Shown here in pieces: positions 57,526 through 64,000 of a stretch of DNA of 64,000 nucleotides. Below the pieces are notes generated by a model that searched no databases, had not been told where the DNA came from, and saw only the letters and a program-made list of their open reading frames with translations. Each line of letters starts with the position of its first letter. Within the stretch, counting starts at the first letter, position 1. The translations under genes were made by a program, and so were the position numbers. Source of the stretch: an uncultured Desulfobacteraceae bacterium (lineage in GTDB: Bacteria > Desulfobacterota > Desulfobacteria > Desulfobacterales > UBA5852). The DNA lies in the NCBI GenBank assembly GCA_913060875.1, contig CAJXSL010000016.1, positions 1-64,000 on the forward strand, given 5' to 3'.

Positions 57526-58434
57526 ATGATAAAAAAGCTTTCCATCATTACCGTCCTTTTTCTGGCCGTGGCATACGTTGGCTATTTTACCGATTGGGAC
57601 GATCGTCTGTGGTACTTCTGGCACGATCTCAGGGTCAGCCGGGAAGTCAAGGCGAATGCCATATGGCTGCCGGATTATCAGGTCGATATTGAAGCCCGGA
57701 AAATACCGGGCATAAAGGACAATGCCTCAGGCATTACCTTTGATCCTGACCGCAAAACCTTATGGATCGTTGTCAATAATCCGACATTGCTCCTGGAAAT
57801 GGATCTGGAATTCCGGGTCTTGCGCAGGATTGAACTGATTAATTTTTTCGACACCGAAGCCGTTGCCTATGTCCGCAAGGGATTCCTGGCGCTTTGTGAT
57901 GAGCGCGATCAGGCCCTGGTGCTTGCCCGAGTCGATGATCATACCCGGCGACTCGACAGGAAGACGCTTCACCAACTGGCGCTCAACCTGTCCGGACATA
58001 CCAACAAAGGAATGGAGGGGGTTGCCGTAAATCCCGAGACGCTCACGATCTACACCGTCCGGGAGCGTGATCCCATGAAGCTGATTCAGGTCAGCGGTCT
58101 GATCGAGGACCAGCTGATCATCAATATCGATACGCCCGCGCAGATTGATGTGACCGACCTATATATGGACGACCTCTCGGGGCTTCATTATGATGCCGAT
58201 ACCCATCATTTGCTGATCCTCAGCGACGAGTCGAAAATGCTGGCGGAAATCGACTTTTCCGGCAACAAGATAAGCTATATGGACCTGGAGAAGGGCTTTG
58301 GCCGTTTAAGCCACTCCATCCTGCAGCCGGAAGGGGTTACCATCGATGACGCCGGGCATCTTTACATTATCAGTGAACCGAACCTGATCTATCGTTTTAC
58401 CAAAAACAACGTATCGGAAGACCAGTCCGAATGA
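57526..58434 (+). CDS. SdiA-regulated/YjiK-like beta-propeller protein
   Basis: This 302-residue protein has an N-terminal membrane anchor (about 5-22, IITVLFLAVAYVGYF) and an extracytoplasmic domain. It shows DNASGITFDPDRKTLWIVVNNP, FFDTEAVAYVRKGFLALCDE, NKGMEGVAVNPETLTIYTVRE, LSGLHYDADTHHLLILSDES and LQPEGVTIDDAGHLYIISEP in outline. These are the repeated blades of the SdiA-regulated (YjiK) family. Function is not known. Metal-binding Asp/Glu at each blade is likely. It stands alone between the Cj0069-like gene and the next regulon. Confidence 0.85.
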   Translation: MIKKLSIITVLFLAVAYVGYFTDWDDRLWYFWHDLRVSREVKANAIWLPDYQVDIEARKIPGIKDNASGITFDPDRKTLWIVVNNPTLLLEMDLEFRVLRRIELINFFDTEAVAYVRKGFLALCDERDQALVLARVDDHTRRLDRKTLHQLALNLSGHTNKGMEGVAVNPETLTIYTVRERDPMKLIQVSGLIEDQLIINIDTPAQIDVTDLYMDDLSGLHYDADTHHLLILSDESKMLAEIDFSGNKISYMDLEKGFGRLSHSILQPEGVTIDDAGHLYIISEPNLIYRFTKNNVSEDQSE

Positions 58435-58516
58435 TCCTTTGACGGCATTCGTTATCCAATTGGTTTGGATTTATAGCGAAGGCCGGCTGCGGATGGACGG
58501 TGCAAAATAAATTTAA

Positions 58517-58564
58517 TGACAACATGATTGTCAACTTGACAACTGTATTGTCATAAGCTATGGT
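58517..58564 (+). promoter_or_regulatory. Tandem operators and promoter of the methyltransferase-MarR unit
   Basis: TGACAA-N5-TTGTCA occurs twice, at 58517-58533 and 58537-58553, with starts exactly 20 bp apart (about two helical turns). The second dyad overlaps the -35 TTGACA (58536-58541) and spacer of a promoter whose -10 is TATGGT (58559-58564). The MarR protein at 59104 is the obvious candidate to bind here. Confidence 0.7.
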
Positions 58565-58606
58565 GGGGCATATCAATGCTGAACCCATGACATCTGGAGG
58601 ATCAAA

Positions 58607-59101
58607 ATGGATATGACCGCAACCGCCGACTGCATGGAAACAGATTCGCCGCAAGTGAAACTCATGCCGCCCACGGTGTTTTACGTCTGTTTAGCCCTTG
58701 GTGGGTTTTTGGAATGGCTGTTTCCCAGTACGTTGCCCTGGCTCTCCATGCCGGTCGGCCTGGCGTTGGGGATCGGCCTGGGCGCTGCCGGGTTTGGCTT
58801 CATGATGCTGGCGCACGAAAAATTCAAAAAGGTCGGCACCCATGTGCCCACCAATCTTCCGGCCACCGAGCTGGTGGTCCGGGGGGCGTATCAGGTCAGC
58901 CGCAATCCCATGTATGTCGGCGGTTCGGCCTTTTTCCTGGGTCTCGGCCTGACGGCGGGCAGCCTGTGGATGCTGGCCGCTTACATCCCCATGGCAGTCT
59001 ACCTGGTGCTCTATGTGGTCCCGCGTGAGGAGGCCTATATGGAGCGGACCTACGGCGAGGCCTACACCACCTATTGCCGCAATGTGCGGCGTTGGTTGTA
59101 G
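58607..59101 (+). CDS. Isoprenylcysteine carboxyl methyltransferase-like integral membrane protein
   Basis: This 164-residue protein has four hydrophobic segments and the ICMT/PEMT-type C-terminal half. GTHVPTNLPATELVVRGAYQVSRNPMYVGG (in outline) contains the RNPMY SAM-binding motif. VPREEAYMERTYGEAYTTYCRNVRRWL closes it. Bacterial members methylate small molecules or lipids at the membrane; true prenylated proteins are unlikely. GGAGGATC precedes the ATG. The MarR gene starts two bases after the stop, so they are one unit with operators upstream. Confidence 0.85.
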   Translation: MDMTATADCMETDSPQVKLMPPTVFYVCLALGGFLEWLFPSTLPWLSMPVGLALGIGLGAAGFGFMMLAHEKFKKVGTHVPTNLPATELVVRGAYQVSRNPMYVGGSAFFLGLGLTAGSLWMLAAYIPMAVYLVLYVVPREEAYMERTYGEAYTTYCRNVRRWL

Positions 59102-59103
59102 CC

Positions 59104-59571
59104 ATGGCCGATACGTCGTGCCACTATGCCGGTGGCCGTGAAATTCACGATTTCTTCCGGGAAATTTTCATGACCCATGCGGCCCTGACCCGGATCATGG
59201 ACCGGGTGCACGAACAGGCCGGGCTGAGCACGGCCCAGCACAAGATCATGCGCCGCCTGAAAGGATCCGGACCGGCCACCGTTCCGGATATGGCGGCGGC
59301 CCTGGGGGTGTCGCGCCAGTTCATCCAGACCGTTTGCAACCATCTGGCTTCCCGCGGTTTTATCGAATTCACCCCCAATCCGCGCCATAAGCGCTCCAAG
59401 CTGGTGACCCCGACGGAAGCCGGCCAGGCCGCGTTTCGCCAGGCCCGGGACAGGGAAGATGCCATCATCGCCAACGCCCTGCCGGAGATGGATAGTGAAA
59501 AAGTGGCCGAGGCCTGCCAATTGATGGGCGTGGTCAGGGAGGCGCTGGCCCAAGTGCCGGAGGAAATCTAA
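59104..59571 (+). CDS. MarR family transcriptional regulator 2
   Basis: This 155-residue winged-helix protein reads TVPDMAAALGVSRQFIQTVCNHL as the recognition helix-turn-helix region and FTPNPRHKRSKLVTPTEAG as the wing. The start at 59104, two bases after the methyltransferase stop, gives normal length; an earlier ATG lies within that gene. It probably represses its own unit through the TGACAA-N5-TTGTCA pair at 58517-58553, responding to a compound that the methyltransferase handles. Confidence 0.88.
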   Translation: MADTSCHYAGGREIHDFFREIFMTHAALTRIMDRVHEQAGLSTAQHKIMRRLKGSGPATVPDMAAALGVSRQFIQTVCNHLASRGFIEFTPNPRHKRSKLVTPTEAGQAAFRQARDREDAIIANALPEMDSEKVAEACQLMGVVREALAQVPEEI

Positions 59572-59908
59572 GTTGTTCATAATTACGGAGTGTCTCTCCC
59601 AAAGCCCGTAATCGTTTGAGGGTCCGAGGGGTCTGGGATTCAAGGGGCCGTGTGAAAAGGAAAACGGATAAACGTATCAAGCACCAAGCTCAAAGCGTCA
59701 AGCTGAAAGGCAACCAAGGAATTAGGAACATAAGGAAACAGCGAAATAGATCATGACAATGGAACCGATTTTTTAATTTCTCACTTTCCTGTTTTCAACA
59801 GTTTACTCCTGAATCCTCGTTTTTTTCGCCAACCGATTTGAAGAAGAAATCTGATCATCGAACGACCTTCTTGCCTTTCCGGCGGGTTTCGGGATAGCTT
59901 CGAAGCCT
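59572..59908. repeat. Repeat-filled spacer
   Basis: It contains GAGGGTCCGAGGGGTCTGGG (compare 55090-55115) and a reverse AGCTTG-type repeat (GCACCAAGCTCAAAGCGTCA, 59681-59710). A/G-rich AGGAATTAGGAACATAAGG stretches resembling 32364-32420 follow. No gene is visible. Confidence 0.5.
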
Positions 59909-61072
59909 ATGGAAAACGGCATCCTCAGGCTTCAACTGGTGGTCTTTGCCCTGGTTTCGGCAGCCTTCACCAATATTTACCTTACCCAGCCCATCCTGCC
60001 GGTGTTGCAGGATGTCTTCGGTGTGACACCGGCGCAGGTGTCCCTGACCGTCTCCGTGGTGATTCTGGGCATCGTCCTTTCCAATCTCTTTTTCGGCATT
60101 CTCTCCGACCGGCTGTCCATCCGGCCCATTATCCTGACCGGTGGGTTGTGCGTGGCCGCCGGTGGTTTGATGGCGGCCCTGACCCCTGATTTCCGCTTCC
60201 TGGTGGCGGCCCGGTTTTTCCAGGGGCTGTTCATCCCGGCCCTGACCACCAGCCTGGCCGCCTGGCTGGCCCGGACCCTGCCGGGCGACGGGCTGAGCGT
60301 GGTGATGGGGTCCTATGTATCCGCCACGGTCCTGGGCGGGCTGGGAGGACGCCTGCTGGGGGGCTGGATCCACGAACCCCTGGACTGGCGTTATGCTTTT
60401 TTTTCGGCTGCCGGCCTCATCCTCGCGACAACGGTTCTGGCCCTGCTGGTGCTGCCCCGCACCGGCGGCAGGGACGTTTCGTCCCGGGCTCCAGGGGACG
60501 GTTTCCTGGCGCTCTTGAAGCGCAAGGACCTCCTGCTGGTCTACTGTTGCGGTGCCGGCGGTTTTCTCATGTTCTCCCCGGTGTTCAATTTCCTGCCTTT
60601 CCGTTTGGCTGGGGCGCCGTTTCATTTTTCCACCGACCTGATCACCATGATCTATCTGGTCTATGTGCTGGGCATTTTCATCGGGCCCCTGGCTGGGCGG
60701 TTCAGCCGCCGGTTCGGGGGCGGCAATGCCCTGATGGCCGGAACCGGCATCCTGGGTATTGCTTTTGCCCTGCTGCTGGTCCCCTCGGTGACGGCGGTGA
60801 TCGCCGGCCTCTTGGGGGTATGCGCCGGTTTTTTCACCATCCATGCGGTGGCGGTGGGCCTGCTTAACCAGAAACTCTCCGGCGGCCACGGCAAGGCCAA
60901 TGCCCTCTATGTTTTATTTTATTATGCCGGCGGTTGGCTGGGCATCACGGGGGCCGGCTTTGCCTTTGAACGTGCCGGATGGCCCGGGGTGGTCGGTTTC
61001 GTCATGTGTTTTCTGGTCATCCCGCTGGCGGCCGGTATTTCCGAAAAGAGAACCCGCGGGGCACGGTCCTGA
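59909..61072 (+). CDS. Major facilitator superfamily transporter
   Basis: This 387-residue inner-membrane protein has 12 predicted membrane segments. LTQPILPVLQDVFGVTPAQVSLTVSV and the loop FFGILSDRLSIRPII (the MFS motif-A loop between helices 2 and 3) are typical. VAARFFQGLFIPA corresponds to helix 4. The YnfM-like arrangement suggests export of a drug or aromatic compound, but the substrate cannot be read. It ends near RTRGARS. A truncated ORF starts 24 bases later. Confidence 0.88.
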   Translation: MENGILRLQLVVFALVSAAFTNIYLTQPILPVLQDVFGVTPAQVSLTVSVVILGIVLSNLFFGILSDRLSIRPIILTGGLCVAAGGLMAALTPDFRFLVAARFFQGLFIPALTTSLAAWLARTLPGDGLSVVMGSYVSATVLGGLGGRLLGGWIHEPLDWRYAFFSAAGLILATTVLALLVLPRTGGRDVSSRAPGDGFLALLKRKDLLLVYCCGAGGFLMFSPVFNFLPFRLAGAPFHFSTDLITMIYLVYVLGIFIGPLAGRFSRRFGGGNALMAGTGILGIAFALLLVPSVTAVIAGLLGVCAGFFTIHAVAVGLLNQKLSGGHGKANALYVLFYYAGGWLGITGAGFAFERAGWPGVVGFVMCFLVIPLAAGISEKRTRGARS

Positions 61073-61096
61073 CAAATGCCGAACGAAGGAGACGCC

Positions 61097-61171
61097 ATGG
61101 CGACAGACAAAAGGTTTTCGCTGGAGCTGACCGTCCTGCCGGGTGAATTCTGCATCCATCGGTTTGCTTGA
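61097..61171 (+). pseudogene. Start of a truncated ACT-domain-like gene
   Basis: With a good GGAGACGCC before the ATG, this 24-codon frame reads MATDKRFSLELTVLPGEFCI, then HRFA and a stop. It resembles the first strand of small ACT-domain (ACT_7 type) proteins, which begin LxLxxLPGxFAVxRL. The remainder of the domain is absent, as the sequence moves into the cooS promoter region. Confidence 0.45.
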
Positions 61172-61183
61172 CGAAATTTGGCC

Positions 61184-61245
61184 TTGACTTCGCGTTGCGT
61201 CTATTCCTAATTATATGAGAATAAGATCATAAGTGGTTCTATAAT
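61184..61245 (+). promoter_or_regulatory. Candidate cooS promoters and TATGA-N8-TCATA dyad
   Basis: TTGACT (61184-61189) with TAATTA (61208-61213) after 18 bp is one candidate. A second is a consensus -10 TATAAT at 61240-61245 without a good -35. The dyad TATGA-N8-TCATA (61214-61231) lies between them and could be the site of a regulator, perhaps of the CRP/FNR class. Both promoters are weakly supported. Confidence 0.4.
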
Positions 61246-61384
61246 TTCCACACGAAGTGGAAGGAGGCTGCGGGGACCACGGGTTTACCGCAGCTCATGG
61301 TCTGATAATGCAACGTGGATCGAACAGCGTCGATGCTGAACAGCCGGACTGCCCCTACCGGGGGCGGGTTCGGCTATTTTTTTT
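61246..61384 (+). ncRNA. Structured leader RNA with terminator upstream of cooS (possible riboswitch)
   Basis: By hand pairing: stem TTCCAC/GTGGAA (61246-61262), and stem GCTGCGG/CCGCAGC (61267-61273 with 61288-61294). The 14-nt loop of the second stem contains CCACG, which can pair with CGTGG (61314-61318) as a pseudoknot. Then come stem CAGC/GCTG (61325-61338) and a strong terminator hairpin (61342-61375) followed by eight T residues (61377-61384). It lies 110 bases before cooS. I cannot match it to a known riboswitch class. It could also be a small RNA ending at that terminator. Confidence 0.6.
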
Positions 61385-61494
61385 GGTGCTGCGGGCATGA
61401 GGGAAGAGGGGACTTTCTGAAAGGTTCGGGCTGACCCATTTCCGTGAAGGGCATAACGATTTGATTTTCATCCATCAACCAGGAGGCAATCATC

Positions 61495-63375
61495 ATGGCG
61501 TTCAGTGACAAAATTCTGGCAAGAAGCATTGACCCATCGGTCCACCAGATGCTCGACCGGGCAGAACAGCTCGGCCTTGAGACCGTATGGGACCGCTACG
61601 AAAAAATGCTTCCCGAATGCGGGTTCGGGGAACTGGGGGTCTGCTGCCGCAACTGCAACATGGGCCCCTGCCGCATCAGTCCCTTCGAGGACGAGGGGCC
61701 TCAAAAAGGTATCTGCGGTGCCACGGCCGATATCATCGTGGCCCGCAACCTGATCCGCATGATCGCCGGCGGTGCCGCGGCCCACTCCGACCACGGCCGC
61801 GACCTGGCTCATACCCTGCTGCTGACGGCCGAGGGCAAGAGCGGCGGCTACGAAATCAAGGACGAAGCCAAACTGGCGGCCCTGGCCGCTGAATATGGCA
61901 TCGCTACCGATGGCCGCGGCAAGGCGGAAATCGCCCTGGATCTGGCCCAGGCGGTCTACGCCGAGTTCGGCAAACAGGAGGGGGCGCTCCAGTTCACCCG
62001 CCGGGCTCCGGAAAAGCGGGTGGCCCAGTGGCAGAAGATGGGCATCGACCCGCGCGGCATCGACCGCGAAATCGTGGAGATTATGCACCGCACCCACATC
62101 GGCGTGGACAACGATCCGGTCAACCTGATCCTCCAGGGCCTCAAGGCCTCCATTGCCGATGGCTGGGGCGGCTCCATGGTGGCCACGGAAATCTCCGACG
62201 TGCTCTTCGGCACACCGGAACCGGTGCGCTCGACGGCCAACCTCGGCGTGCTCAAGGAGGACCAGGTCAACATCGTGGCCCACGGCCACGAACCGGTGCT
62301 CTCGGAGATGATCCTGGCGGCGGCCGCCGACCCGGACCTGGTGGCCAAAGCCCAGGCGGCCGGTGCCAAGGGCATCAACGTGGTGGGCATGTGCTGTACG
62401 GGCAACGAAATCATCATGCGCCACGGCATCCCCCTGGCCGGCAATTTCATGCAGCAGGAGCTGGCCATCATCACCGGCGCCGTGGAGGCCATGATCGTGG
62501 ATGTGCAGTGCATCATGCCGGCCCTGGGCGACCTTTGCGAGTGCTTCCACACCAAGTTTATCTCCACCTCCTACAAAGCCAAGTTTCCGGGGGCCGTCCA
62601 CATGCAGTTCGGCGAGGAAAACGGCCTGTCCATCGCCAAGGAAATTGTGGCCGCGGCCGTGGAAAACTTTGGCAACCGGGTGCCGGACAAGGTCTTCATT
62701 CCCGAAGAAAAAACCGACTGCATGGTGGGTTTCAGCGCTGAGGCCATCATCAAGGCGTTGGGGGGCACCCTCGATCCTCTGCTGGACGCCATCAAGTCCG
62801 GTGCGATCAAGGGGATTGCCGGTGTTGTGGGCTGCAACAACCCCAAGATCAAACACGACGAGGGGCATGTGGAACTCGTGCGGGAGTTGATCAAAAACAA
62901 TGTGCTGGTGGTAAATACCGGCTGCAATGCCATCGCCACGGCCAAGGTGGGCCTGATGCTGCCCGAAGCGGCGGAAGAAGCCGGTGACGGACTGAAAGGG
63001 GTCTGCCAGGCCCTGGGGATCCCGCCGGTGCTCCACATGGGTTCCTGTGTGGACATCAGTCGCATCCTGGTGGTCTGCGCGGCCGTGGCCAACGCCCTGG
63101 GCGTTGACATCAGCGACCTGCCCGTGGCCGGTGCCGCACCGGAATGGATGAGTGAAAAGGCGGTCAGTATCGGCTCTTATGTGGTGTCGTCGGGCATTTT
63201 CACGGTGCTGGGCACGGTGCCGCCGGTGCTGGGCAGCCCGGTGGTGACCGAGGTGCTGACCCAGGCCGCCAATGACGTGGTGGGGGCCGCCTTTGCCGTG
63301 GAGACCGATCCGGTGAAAGGCGCCGGTTTGATGATCGCCCACATGGACAAGAAGCGCCAGGCGCTGGGCATTTAA
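61495..63375 (+). CDS. cooS: Anaerobic carbon-monoxide dehydrogenase, catalytic subunit
   Basis: This 626-residue Ni-Fe-S enzyme oxidises CO with water to CO2, protons and electrons. The N-terminal Cys run ECGFGELGVCCRNCNMGPCR and later GICGA carry the B- and D-cluster ligands. The C-cluster ligands appear in the HTHIGVDN region, and in GMCCTGNEIIMRHG, VDVQCIMPAL, GVVGCNNPK, NTGCNAIATAK and HMGSCVDISRI. AGGAGG stands before the ATG. The following cooF and flavoprotein genes suggest CO oxidation feeding NAD(P), rather than the acetyl-CoA synthase complex. No nickel-insertion gene cooC is in view. A leader RNA with terminator precedes it. Confidence 0.97.
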   Translation: MAFSDKILARSIDPSVHQMLDRAEQLGLETVWDRYEKMLPECGFGELGVCCRNCNMGPCRISPFEDEGPQKGICGATADIIVARNLIRMIAGGAAAHSDHGRDLAHTLLLTAEGKSGGYEIKDEAKLAALAAEYGIATDGRGKAEIALDLAQAVYAEFGKQEGALQFTRRAPEKRVAQWQKMGIDPRGIDREIVEIMHRTHIGVDNDPVNLILQGLKASIADGWGGSMVATEISDVLFGTPEPVRSTANLGVLKEDQVNIVAHGHEPVLSEMILAAAADPDLVAKAQAAGAKGINVVGMCCTGNEIIMRHGIPLAGNFMQQELAIITGAVEAMIVDVQCIMPALGDLCECFHTKFISTSYKAKFPGAVHMQFGEENGLSIAKEIVAAAVENFGNRVPDKVFIPEEKTDCMVGFSAEAIIKALGGTLDPLLDAIKSGAIKGIAGVVGCNNPKIKHDEGHVELVRELIKNNVLVVNTGCNAIATAKVGLMLPEAAEEAGDGLKGVCQALGIPPVLHMGSCVDISRILVVCAAVANALGVDISDLPVAGAAPEWMSEKAVSIGSYVVSSGIFTVLGTVPPVLGSPVVTEVLTQAANDVVGAAFAVETDPVKGAGLMIAHMDKKRQALGI

Positions 63376-63408
63376 CGGCAACCCGCGGGAAGAAAAAAGG
63401 AGAAGGCT

Positions 63409-63915
63409 ATGTCACAGCCCAAAGAAATATTCGTCAGGACGGACCGCTGTGTGGGGTGCCGGTCCTGTATCACGGCCTGTGCCGTGGAGCACTCGGCCAG
63501 CAAGACTCTTTTCGGCGCTATTGCCGAGACGCCGCGCCCCAAGAGCCGTGTCTACGTGGAATGGGTGGCGCCGGACCACAAGGTACCCCTGGTTTGCCGG
63601 CACTGCGAGGATGCGCCCTGTATGCACGCCTGCATCAGCGGGGCCATTCACCGGGATGCCGACGGGGTGGTGCGCACGGATGCGGACAAGTGCATCGGCT
63701 GCTGGACCTGCGTGATGGTCTGTCCCTACGGGGTCATCGGCCGCCATCTGGAGGAGCACAAGGCCTATCGCTGCGACCGCTGTCCGGACCGGGAAATCCC
63801 CGCCTGTGTGGATGCATGCCCCACCGGCGCCCTGGTCTATCAAACCGTGCCGGCCTATTCCGGGGCGGCCCGCCAGCATGCCTCCCGGGAGCTTGTCCAA
63901 GCGGAAGGGGGTTGA
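63409..63915 (+). CDS. cooF: Iron-sulfur ferredoxin, CooF-like
   Basis: The 168-residue four-cluster ferredoxin opens with TDRCVGCRSCITACAVEHSA, a CooF-style first cluster. It continues with CRHCEDAPCMHACISG, CIGCWTCVMVCPYGVIG, and CDRCPDREIPACVDACPTG. It takes electrons from CooS and passes them to the next protein. Cytoplasmic. It starts 33 bases after cooS and its stop touches the next gene's GTG start. Confidence 0.93.
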   Translation: MSQPKEIFVRTDRCVGCRSCITACAVEHSASKTLFGAIAETPRPKSRVYVEWVAPDHKVPLVCRHCEDAPCMHACISGAIHRDADGVVRTDADKCIGCWTCVMVCPYGVIGRHLEEHKAYRCDRCPDREIPACVDACPTGALVYQTVPAYSGAARQHASRELVQAEGG

Positions 63916-63916
63916 T

Positions 63917-64000
63917 GTGAACGAACACCAGAGTCAATACGTCATCGTGGGCGGCAGTGCGGCCGGTATGGCGGCCGCCCACACCATCCGGGCGAAAGAT
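63917..64000 (+). CDS. NAD(P)/FAD-dependent oxidoreductase (partial, CODH-associated)
   Basis: Only the first 28 codons are in the window. The GTG start is chosen because the only nearby ATG stops at once; GGAAGGGGG lies upstream. YVIVGGSAAGMAAAHTIRAK is a clear FAD-binding Rossmann motif. The cooS-cooF-flavoprotein order is a known arrangement in which CO-derived electrons reduce NAD(P). The gene continues beyond the window. Confidence 0.8.
   Translation, partial: MNEHQSQYVIVGGSAAGMAAAHTIRAKD

Noticed and set aside
61246-61384. Cobalamin or FMN riboswitch before cooS
   Set aside because: The B12-box-like and FMN-type conserved segments that I would expect are absent; the element is left unassigned.
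61468-63381. 637-codon open frame on the minus strand across cooS
   Set aside because: It is the complement of a GC-rich gene with strong codon bias. The plus-strand frame has all CODH motifs, while the minus frame is His/Gly/Arg-rich with no family likeness.

Overview
This 64 kb stretch of about 60 % GC DNA looks like the chromosome of an anaerobic Desulfobacterota bacterium, most like the Desulfosarcina/Desulfococcus group of sulfate reducers. The signs are a Ni-Fe carbon monoxide dehydrogenase with its ferredoxin, indolepyruvate:ferredoxin oxidoreductase, selA, a tetrahaem c-type cytochrome, ADP-forming acyl-CoA synthetase, a TRAP transporter, a BKACE cleavage enzyme, and intergenic spaces packed with dispersed palindromic repeats. 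No sulfate-reduction gene lies in the window, so the metabolism is inferred from relatives.

Layout. 0-7 kb: a dihydrouridine synthase, an IS-like element of unassigned family, a protease-TPR lipoprotein and NAD(P)HX repair (nnr). 6.8-12.5 kb: iorAB plus a TRAP transporter behind what reads as a complete tryptophan attenuator, with a 13-residue leader peptide containing three consecutive Trp codons, mutually exclusive hairpins and a U-tract terminator. 13-23 kb (minus strand): moaA; an M20-like protein with glucosylphosphoglycerate synthase; fmdB-hemC-cobA/hemD; and selA, a TPR protein and gmhA. 23-32 kb: pyrF, then phoH-pgpH-ybeY-pdxJ-like-tsaE-lysC on the minus strand, and cvpA-mazG on the plus strand. 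32-41 kb: central metabolism (class II aldolases, NUDIX, SDR), a tetrahaem cytochrome, a histidine-kinase-like protein without an ATPase domain, a small Cys-repeat protein, and tRNA-Tyr and tRNA-Glu. 41-48 kb: accessory genes (DUF4143 ATPase, Fic protein, three lipoproteins in AT-rich DNA). 47.8-55 kb: two GMC oxidoreductases with a BKACE enzyme, a flavodoxin-ferredoxin fusion and ADP-forming acyl-CoA synthetase. 55-61 kb: two MarR regulators with visible operators, Cj0069-like, YjiK-like, isoprenylcysteine methyltransferase-like and MFS proteins. 61-64 kb: cooS, cooF and the start of a flavoprotein, behind a structured leader RNA with an intrinsic terminator.

The strongest candidate for an undescribed system is the 6.8-12.5 kb operon. 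Classical attenuation at Trp codons switches genes on when tryptophan is scarce. That suggests IorAB runs in the reductive, biosynthetic direction here (indoleacetate to indolepyruvate to Trp), and the TRAP transporter may import aryl acids for salvage. Other leads are a PdxJ-fold protein that has lost nearly all active-site residues, the IS-like element with a 9-bp target duplication and an unoccupied relative of its target in the same window, a long palindromic repeat family whose arms differ between copies yet stay paired, and the cooS leader RNA.

Limits: all homology statements come from reading motifs, without database searches. RNA structures were paired by hand.
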